Positions 55,691 through 64,000 of a stretch of 64,000 bases of DNA are shown here, in pieces. Within the stretch, counting starts at the first letter, position 1, and the number at the start of each line of letters is the position of its first letter. The position numbers and the translations under genes were made by a program. The notes under the pieces are model-generated. The model worked only from the letters and a program-made list of their open reading frames with translations, did no database searches and was not told where the DNA came from. Origin of the DNA: Dromiciops gliroides (lineage: Eukaryota > Chordata > Mammalia > Microbiotheria > Microbiotheriidae); NCBI RefSeq assembly GCF_019393635.1, contig NC_057863.1, positions 639,554,306 to 639,618,305 of the forward strand, written 5' to 3'.

Positions 55691-56484
55691 AAGTCCTTGG
55701 CTATACACTTGGCAGTGCTTTAACTTTTTTGCTAATGAGTTATATAAAGATTTAAGGCTTTTTTTCCCCTTAATCAAAACTGGTACTAAATCCTTGTATC
55801 ACAGACAAAACCGTATATCTCTTCTCCCCATTTGGTACTTAGATTAGAGGAGACTATTTCCCTGTCTGGATAGAAACTTAAAGATATTGGGGAGGGGGGG
55901 TTCCTTTATAAGAATTGAGTTTTTGGTATGAGAATCTTCAGTACTATTCTTGTGTATACAAGTGTGTTTTAATACAGCCCCAGTCCTACATTTAACTTTG
56001 TTTTCAGCTGTTGTGGCTCAGAAATTATTACCTATTAATAAGTACCTAAAATTATCTGAATTCACTTTGTTGTAACATACTTCACTAGATATAATTGGCC
56101 AGAGTTGTGGCTTCAGTGGAGTAATATGGATGTCAAGTGCCATTTGGTTAGTTACTGAGGCTGTCAGGGATTGGATAAATCCTTCTCTGATCATAGGTTG
56201 TATTTGCAGCCCTAACCAGGAGGTTCTCAAATGTGTCACAAGGATGACCAGGTGAGGGCATGGATGATGAACATGAATGCAGTTCAACTCTTAGGAGAAC
56301 ATGAGCCGTAAACCCTGCTGCTTCTGGCAGCACCATAGCGTAGGACATGTCCTTTAAAAGTTGTATCATACAACCTCCTTCAAAAGAAACCATCGCCATG
56401 AAGTCGACTGTTCATTTTTTGTTATTAACCTGAGAAATGAAAATTAATTGTATAGTATGTTACAAAGTGATTTTATAGCTTTGA

Positions 56485-56680
56485 ATTTATAGAATGCCTT
56501 AAGGCTTACAGCACGCTCTAGAAATACCTCCTCTGACCCTCACAACAAACCTCGGAGCTAGGTCACAGGCCTATTTTGCAGAAAAGGAAATTGGTATGAA
56601 TCCAGGTTAAATGACTCACCCAGGGTCACAAGCGTCTTACTGACGTCAGATGCAATGGTTTATCCACAGGGCTGGCTCTT
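56485..56680 (-). repeat. MIR-like fragment
   Basis: CTGACCCTCACAACAAACC, TATTTTGCAGAAAAGGAAA and TGACTCACCCAGGGTCACA. Confidence 0.65.
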
Positions 56681-56899
56681 TTTTTTGGTTTCCTTTGGTG
56701 GGTTTGGGTTCTGTTCGCTGCTTCTTGATCTGAAACTATTTAGCCACCAGAAACTCAATGTCATCCTCTGCTGGCAATACTTTGGGGATTATGTTTTGCA
56801 GTCCCTTTTCATAGTGGATTTCTAATTCAGAACAGCCACTTGAACATGTGAAGGTATAGCACATTTCCTTTCTTAAACTCAGATTTAGAACAGAGTGAT

Positions 56900-57035
56900 T
56901 ATCTCTATACCCTCCACTCACTTTACAGATAAGAAGACCCAAGTCAACAGGTTAAATAACTTAACCAAGTCAGACCAGTGGTAACTTGGGGCTAGCATTA
57001 GAACCTGGATCCTCTGGCTCTACTCCTGTGCCTTC
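56900..57035 (-). repeat. MIR-like fragment
   Basis: TTTACAGATAAGAAGACCC, AATAACTTAACCAAGTCAG and GAACCTGGATCCTCTGGC. Confidence 0.6.
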
Positions 57036-57819
57036 TTTCTCTCCTTGAGCTTCAGTATTTCCACTTTCACCAGTGGTGCCAGGGAGTTGCCACTGAGGCT
57101 TCTGTGGGCATTAGCAATCACTGTTTCTTAGAGTTGGCCTGGCATTTCAGGATGAGCAATCTGAAAAATTGGGAGCATATTTTGGAGTAAATATATGTTG
57201 GGGGCATGATGGCTCTTAGGAACTGGAAGAAAGCAGCTGGAGTTGTATTCTGCTCTGAGGGCATTTAGATTTGAAAAGTGATGGCTTCTTAGTCAATATA
57301 AGGTCACTGCCTATAGCAGGTGGTAGAGCAATTAAGGCAAATTTTGACTTTGGCTTTGTCTAGGCTCTCTGCTGCTCTTATGTTGAATGAATTAAGTGAC
57401 ATGTATAAGCCCAATTTTATGTCACTATTTGATCTCTTACAGAATTCTCAAATTATATTTTTGGAAGCCTGGGCAATTTTTAAAAAACACAAATTATTTC
57501 CCACTTATCCTTTTTTAGATTAGGCAGTAGTAAAAAACAAAACAAAACCCTGACCTTTTGGAGGGGATATGTCCATCTTATTTGCATCTAAAACACCCAG
57601 TGAATTTCTTTATGGCACAGGGCAATTTAGTTCAGAGTTCTCAAAGAAATCCCATGGTGTAAATAGAATTCCAGTTCTTGTTCATCTGAAGCTCAGTCTC
57701 ACCATCAAAGAAAAGAGGGAGGATTGTGCTTTTGAATTACCACCAGCATTTTCAGTACTGTCAAACTATTGATACTTCACTTATCTTCTCTCCAGGTGCT
57801 TTTAAATCTTCAGGGTTTT

Positions 57820-57880
57820 TCATATATGTATATATACTATATATAATATATCTCTCTCTCTATATATATATATCTGTATC
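57820..57880. repeat. TA/TC simple repeat
   Basis: TATATA units with a CTCTCTCTC block, imperfect, in intron 2. Confidence 0.85.
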
Positions 57881-57906
57881 CAATAAGACCATTAAAACAC
57901 TCAGGA

Positions 57907-58053
57907 GGGTCAGCTAGGTGGCGCAGTGGATAGAGCACCAGCCCTGGAGTCAGGAGTACCTGAGTTCAAATCTGGCCTCAGACACTTAACACTTACTAGC
58001 TGTGTGACCCTGGGCAAGTCACTTAACCCCAATTGCCTCACTAAAAACAAAAC
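57907..58053 (+). repeat. tRNA-derived SINE, type A (intron 2)
   Basis: Perfect 13-bp target duplication AAAACACTCAGGA (57894-57906 and 58054-58066). Confidence 0.97.
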
Positions 58054-58206
58054 AAAACACTCAGGAAATGATGTTTTTGAAGCAATCAATTTAAGCCAGC
58101 AGATTTTTGTAGCCAATTTTCAAATGAAAATAGGTTAACCCCTGGGTTCCATATTCTTAGAGGTATCTGAGTCTTCCTTTCATTAGCCTCCCCCAAATGA
58201 TGTTTT

Positions 58207-58347
58207 GTTTTGTTTTTAAGGCAATTGGGGTCAAGTGCCCAGGGTCACACGGCTAGTAAGTGTCAAGTGTCTGAGGCCAGATTTGAACTCAGGTCCTCCT
58301 GAATCTAGGACCGGTGCTCTATCCACTGCGCCACCTAGTTGCCCCTG
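58207..58347 (-). repeat. tRNA-derived SINE, mixed type (intron 2)
   Basis: Reverse copy. AAATGATGTTTT left and GAATGATGTTTT right. Confidence 0.94.
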
Positions 58348-61084
58348 GAATGATGTTTTAAGGAGAATTTGCCCTCCACATGATAGTGTCCATTTCAGGA
58401 TATTTCAGATCAGGTGCCCTTGAGGGACCTAAGTATACCTTACTATTGAACCACTGTGACCCTGTCTCATTTTAAAGGATAGTGGAAATGCTCCAGTGAA
58501 ATTCAGAGTACTATCAGGGTACAGAACAATTTGGTGCTTTGGAGAAATAAAATCTGTCATTCAAAGAGACTTCTAAAATGAGTTATTCTTAGTTTGGTGA
58601 CATTTTGTTTCTATTAAACATAATTAGTACTTAGCCAGTGGCTGTGTACATCTGTAACCATTGGTAGACTACTAGTAGGAAATAAAGGAGGAACCATAAA
58701 ATTGCCAGATTCCATGTGAAATAAACTCAAACAACACTATACTGAGGAAGAGGAGGGGGACCTTTCTGGAAGTGTGTGATGTCAGGTCTGTGCTGCAATA
58801 GCTTGTCAAGTTTCATCCTTTATAGTTTTAGACTGGTTTAACCATTAGTATTGACCTGTGTTGATAATATCACTATTTCAAGATGCTTTCCTATGGAAAA
58901 ATTAAAAAAATTTAAATTACCTTTTTAGATTTGAGAACACACAATACAGAAACCCTCTGCAATGAAGGGATGTGTTGGGGAATGCAGTGGTAGCATCCTA
59001 GACAGGCTAAGCCAAATCATACTTGGGCCAAGTTTCAGAGGAACTTGAAAGTGCTATCAAGCCATTTGAACCTCCTATGTACACTACAGGAGGCTTCCCA
59101 TGTTTCCAGCTGAGATATCTGTTAGAGAAAACCCTCTAGAGCCTAGCCCTAACACTATGGGTACTGTTTGGTAGATTGGTACTCTTGGCTGGGCAGCAGT
59201 GTAGAGAATTAGAGCTAGTTATGTGTCTAGACCTGTTTTTCTGGCGGGATTGAGCGACTTCACTTCTCATGACAGTTCGGACTCAATGGGGGGAACACTT
59301 GCGTTTTCCCAGTTTCACAGGGCTTTTGTGTACATGCTCCAACTGGGAAGCATTCTTATAAAAGACACGACAAATAAAGAAAGACTGTTGGTAACTCTGT
59401 GTGGGTTAATCTCTCTTCCCCACCTCTGGAAGCTCCTCGCTCTGCCCATCCTTTAGCCACCGTTTGGGACCTGTTGTATGGACCTAACACAAGTTCCGCT
59501 TACCTTTGCCTCAAAGACTTGGACACTCTAGGTTGCATTCTTGGGTGTTACTTCTTCAGTTGCCTTTGCTTTTTGTCTTTTTTCAGCTGATGAAATTTTC
59601 CACATTAGGGAGTATGAGCTTTTTATTTTCTCTCTAACAGTTGTTTTATAACCCAAAGTGCACAGGAAATACATTGGGCTGGCTTCAGTTGAGATGGGAT
59701 CAAAGCTCATGGCAGCTCTGCTGCTGCTTTGGGAGGAAGGATAGGGAGGCGAGAGATGGTCCCAGCCTGGATTATGGGCACTCTTCAGTCTTCAACAGTC
59801 CAGCAGGTCAGTGAGGCAGCCCTGGGGAAGAGGGGCAGGAGCTGCGTGGGATCGCCTAAAGCTTTGTGTCTTTCTGCCGGATCCTAGGTGGGGATGGGGA
59901 AAGGGAAGGGTGGGGATGAGGTGTGCCTTTTCTAGTATTTCTTTAACAGGAAATATTCAGTGGGGGGTTGGGGTTTTTTTGGTTTGTTTTGTTTTTTGTA
60001 TGTTCAAGAGTTACCACTAACTGATGAGAACACATAAGTACAGTTCTTTGAGGTGGCAGATAATATGTGTAACTGCACTCAGTTGCAGCTATAACTTGGA
60101 GGTGTGGGGATGACCTGCCCTGACTTACCAAATGGAAGGGGTCTGCAGATACCGTGGGGGGTTTTCCATTCTGGGCTCCCTGACTTGTTCTGGACGGTAC
60201 TCCAACCATGAGCACCTTGTCCTTTGCCTCTTCTTGACAAAACCATCTTCATGTAGCTATAAACAGCCTTGTTCAGGGCAGGCTTTTCCATTGATAACAA
60301 CCCTCCTTTACTCTGCAATAGAATTTCATTTTATTTTCAACTTTATTTCATGTATAAACTCAATTCACAACATTGATAGGGTCTGTGGGTATTTTTTACA
60401 TGGTATTTTAAATCCTTTGGTACAATTCTGTGCCTTATCCCTTTCCACATCTTGCTTAACATGGATTCCTCAGATGATTTGTCTTTGGCTTGCACAATTA
60501 CTCCAAGACTTCTATATAAACACAAGGCCATTGTTATTCCAGCACCAGCACAAAGACCCTCACCACTTGGGCCTTGTCTCTTCACTGTCCTCTGCTATGT
60601 TCCCCAAACTCTCTTGATTTTTTGAAAATTCTTTATTGCTTGCCAGTCTTTAAAGTACCAAGATGAGTGGCTGCTACCTGCAAGACTTTTTTCTTTCTTT
60701 TGGAGGGTGGGGTGGTAGCATCAACCATTTGGCTGCTTTCATCCTTGTATTCATGGACTGGCCTAAATTCATTCAAGGGACAGTCTCTGTGGATGAGTTT
60801 GGGGTACCTGTTTTGGGCATGAAAAATGTGTTTTGTATCCAACTGAAACTGGGGAGTCAAAGCAGGGTAGGCTAATCAAAAGCACACCACCATCACTTTG
60901 GGGCTGTTTTTGTGGAGAATGTTTGCCACAAATGATCAGTTGTACTGTTGGTTTCACTTTGAGGGAGTCATGCCAAGGGGTTTTAGAGCAGTTTTTAAAG
61001 CACCCTGCAGGCCTGCAAAACTTGGAGCTTTTTGAGGTCAAGAACTGCCTTTTTTGTGGGCACCTCCTAGGGCCTGCATAGAAT

Positions 61085-61245
61085 AGCTGTGGTACAGGGT
61101 AAAGATCACTGCATTTGGATTACAGTCACTTACCACCTGGATGACTTCAAGCAATTTACTTCTTTAGCCTAAGTTTCTTCATATGTGAAATGAGCAGATA
61201 CGACTAGAACCCCTTGGGTGTCCTGTCCCAGCTCTTAAGCCTTTA
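61085..61245 (+). repeat. MIR-like fragment
   Basis: GGATTACAGTCACTTACCAC, CAAGCAATTTACTTC and TTCATATGTGAAATGAGCAG. Confidence 0.6.
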
Positions 61246-61299
61246 GTTCTATACTGTCAAGTCAGAAGTCAATGTTCTTTTGGTTATTTACATACAGAT

Positions 61300-61435
61300 A
61301 CATTCAGCAAACATTAAACACCTACTGTGTACAAATCAATATGTGCTGAGCCCTATTCTTAGGGCTAAGCCTTGTTGAGGTAATTAACAACCTGTAGTGT
61401 CATCTAGTTTATAGTCTAGTTAGGGGGATAAGACA
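61300..61435 (-). repeat. L2 3' end fragment
   Basis: CAGCAAACATTAAACACCTAC, TGTGTACAAATC and GCTGAGCCCTATTCTTAGGGC are the reverse strand of an old L2 tail. Confidence 0.55.
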
Positions 61436-61658
61436 TCAAGGTCACGTGTAAGTGCATGAAGGAGTTTTATAATAAAGGACCTTATGAAGTATCAGGTGGG
61501 ATTGTGGCAGCCTTTGGATTGGGCTTCTGGCAGAGGGGTGGAGCAAAGATGGAAGCAGGGACAGCACTTCACTTTGAGTTGGGATTGGGACAGAGAAGGC
61601 TCCAAAAGTCTGTAATGAGGTGGAGAGTATAGAGTGCAAAGCAGGGGAAGTGGCATTC

Positions 61659-61811
61659 TTTTTTCTTTTCTTTTTTTTTTTTTAAATGAGGCAATTGGAG
61701 TTGAGTGACTTGCCCAGGGTCACACAGTGTCAAGTGTCCAGTTCAGATTTGAACTCGGGTCCTCCTGACTCCAGGGCCAGTGCTCTATCCACTGCGCTAC
61801 CTAGCTGCCCC
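61659..61811 (-). repeat. tRNA-derived SINE, type A (intron 2)
   Basis: Reverse copy with a short deletion around GTGTCAAGTGTCCAG. Confidence 0.93.
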
Positions 61812-63915
61812 ACAAGCCAATGAGTTTTTAAGCAGAGGAATGATGACCACATCCATGCATATAGTGAATTTTTTTTAATGGCTGGGTTAATTTATTGCAG
61901 ACAATTGAACAAAAATTTCCTTTTTTACTACAGCTGCACAGGTTAAGAATTAGCACGCACCAAAAATGAGCTGTTTGAGGCTATACGTGAGGGACCCCAT
62001 TAGGGAAAAAGAAGAAGGTGGGCGTATAGGATGCCTGCATCTCGTTGCTGAACTGCATACTTTCACTAAGAGCACAGGGTGCTTACTGTGTAAAAACCCT
62101 TGAGACATACAAGCCTCAGATGGCTAACAGGGTTGACAGATGTTTTACTAGGAAAAAGATGTTTTTGTCTGTACAGTGACCTTTGTAGCTCCCAAACAGC
62201 TGAGAGTTTCTGTGACGTTTATGATCCTCTTACAGGTCAGATTTCAGGTTCTTTTTTGCCATTGGTCCTTCTGTGACCATTATTTCCATAACAGTTTTTG
62301 TATTTTTAAAGAGTAAACTACAGCTTATTCATTGACATTGGTCAATGGCTAGGACACCCACCTGATTGTTATAAGGACTAACACCTCAAAACAGATAGTG
62401 GCAAGGCTTCTATTCTATTCTGGAATGTGGTGCCCAAGTAGTCTTCTTGGGGTCTGACCCCTAAGGTATATGGTAACGTGGCTTCAATTTACCGTTCTTC
62501 CCAGCTTGATAGTCTTAGAATTTCCCGTTTTTGAATCTGTCGTGAATCACAAGTGACAGTGGGAACAGAGCAGGCTTACCTTACCCCCTTAAATTTTGAG
62601 GGAAGGAAATAAAGCCTTTTGACTTTTTAATAAGGCTTGGGTAGTTCAGTGGGTGGAGGGGGAAGGTCAGGTGTGTTCCGTTTAAATGACTAGTCACTTC
62701 CCTTGGATTCTGAATCTAAGGAACATGATTTGGTCACATGTTTTAAGTATTAGATGCCGTTTTGTGTTCCAGCGCTGAAGTCTCATCACAGGGACTTGGA
62801 ATGGAGCTAGCGGGGATGAATGCAAGTGACCTATAGTTGCATCACCTGTTTCTATGGCTATGCTGCTTGGGAAGTGAATGAATGAATGAATAAAATAGCA
62901 CGTGATTTGTTGGGAAGACCAGAGGCTTTCGTTGGAAATTCTTTCCTCTTAGCCAGCCAAGGATAACCAGATCTCTTCTTTCATAGGAGTTAAGTGCTCT
63001 TGCTAATTAATTAGAGCCTGGTGCCTTGCCTGCTGCTAAAATCTCCATAAAGAATTAATAGATTATTTGAGAGGCCGTGAGAGAAGGACAGTGAACAATA
63101 GGAAAAAATAGTTGAGGACTTGGGAAGAGGCTCAATTTCCTTTGCACAAATGGCCCTGCTGTGTGTCTTTCAAATGCCTTTTCACATTCTATCCTCCCCT
63201 TCCTGGAGAGCAGACCTTCCACTGCTGTTCCCCTTTTCCTTTCTGCCTGTTTCCTTCTTTACTGCTAAACAAATTAATTTAATTTGATTCTCCCTGTTGT
63301 TTTTCTTTACTTTGCCTCAAATTCTGGTGTTGATTCCCCAGATAATTTTGTTTATTTAACCCCTAAGGGAGAATCAGCATTTCTAGTTGTGCATTTTCTG
63401 AATCTCTGCATTTCATGTTCTGAGGATTATACATTGGCAGAACTCGTTAATTAGCTGAGATTGTCCAGCCATAGGTTGGAGACAGGTTCGTGGTCCAGTC
63501 ATGTCCTGTCCAGTCTGAATAGCACTCAGGGCAGGCAGAGTACAGGGTTAAAGGAACAGGCATACTTTCAGTGCCTGCTGGAGCAGTGACTGCCTCTCCC
63601 TTCTGTCCTCCCATTATTAGGTAAAACTCAGTTGTCAATATCACGCACTAGACACCTACCCTGACCAGGATCCATCCCTTCTGATGAGTTTGTACTCTTT
63701 CTCCTTTGAGTTGTCTTGTTATGCCCACTTCTCCCATCCACAGACTGTTCTCCTATGGAGTCCAGGAGCTAGCTATACAACATGACAAACCCGTTTGAGC
63801 AGAATAAAATAACTTGCTCCCTTTTGGTGGAAGAGTGAACTCAGTAACACTTTAATCTAGGCCACTTTTCTTTAGGTAAATGATGATAAAAATTTTTATA
63901 AAAAGTGACCGACTT

Positions 63916-64000
63916 GGGGGCAGCTAGGTGGCGCAGTGGATAAAGCACCGGCCCTGGATTCAGGAGTACCTGAGTTCAAATCTGGCCTCAGACACTTACT
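63916..64000 (+). repeat. tRNA-derived SINE, cut by the window edge
   Basis: Head GGGGCAGCTAGGTGGCGCAG to CCTCAGACACTTACT. The rest lies outside. Confidence 0.95.

Larger units (their letters stand above)
44293..64000 (+). other. SSU72: SSU72 intron 2, 5' part (open at right edge), possible U12-type
   Basis: The intron begins GTATCCCAGT. Its acceptor is not in the window: I looked for the sequence expected after residue 75 (YTQNG and onward) and did not find it. It contains scattered MIR-like fragments on both strands, seven tRNA-derived SINEs and no recognisable gene. The stretches 45190-46750, 46980-48480, 50170-51540, 52260-55100, 58350-61080 and 61820-63900 show nothing I can name beyond short homopolymers. 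Confidence 0.75.

Noticed and set aside
60132-60617. A 161-codon plus-strand frame
   Set aside because: No recognisable family and no splice or promoter context. It overlaps minus-strand frames of equal quality.
3501-63990. Regular recurrence of about 150-base units, considered as a CRISPR-like or satellite array
   Set aside because: The units lie on both strands at irregular spacing with their own target duplications, which is the pattern of dispersed SINEs.
44293-64000. Search for SSU72 exon 3
   Set aside because: I looked for the sequence following residue 75 and for the later RVYDQVVED region and found no match before the right edge.

Overview
The window looks like nuclear DNA from a marsupial, most likely an Australian one. 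The main reason is about fifty copies of one tRNA-derived SINE (head GGGGCAGCTAGGTGG, body with GAGTTCAAATCC, end CTGTGTGACCCTGGGCAAGTCACTTAA plus an A-rich tail). I know this type from marsupial genomes (WALLSI/WSINE-like). The copies come in two common forms. Type A reads CACTTAACACTTAC and ends CCCCAATTGCCTCAC. Type B reads CACTTGACACTTAC and ends CCCTCATTGCCCTGC. Some copies mix the two. MAR1-like SINEs, an AAC-tailed SINE, 5'-truncated L1s, LTRs and old L2/MIR-type fragments support the same reading. The species is not determined.

Only one protein-coding gene can be supported: the first two coding exons of SSU72, the RNA polymerase II CTD phosphatase, on the + strand. Coding exon 1 is 28701-28780, intron 1 is about 15.4 kb, coding exon 2 is 44149-44292, and intron 2 runs past the right edge. 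Exon 3 and later exons were not found in the window. The gene starts in a CpG island (about 27.9-29.4 kb). The island has a consensus CRE, an NRF1-like site, a GC box and a YY1 site, with a long GGT/GGA trinucleotide array just upstream. The donor of intron 2 (GTATCC) matches the minor (U12-type) spliceosome far better than the major one.

Layout. 1-27 kb: intergenic, AT-rich, dense with about 40 tRNA-derived SINE copies, two larger L1 fragments in opposite orientation (5.9-8.3 kb), a short L1 (24.7-25.3 kb), two solo-LTR-like units with 4-bp target duplications (19.0-19.6 and 25.8-26.8 kb), a third LTR-like piece near 15.3 kb, and a decayed non-LTR reverse transcriptase (21.4-21.9 kb). 27-29.5 kb: promoter and CpG island. 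29.5-64 kb: SSU72 introns, with only about 13 tRNA-derived SINEs but many old L2/MIR-type fragments.

Most stand-alone reading frames are translations of SINEs, L1 or the GGA array and are not genes. The most interesting structure is in the retroposon record: insertions that consist of little more than an A/T tail between target duplications, two cases of SINEs stacked at one target with three target copies, an L1 that seems to carry another L1's 3' end, a chimeric SINE with extra downstream sequence, and a SINE-in-LTR-in-SINE nest.
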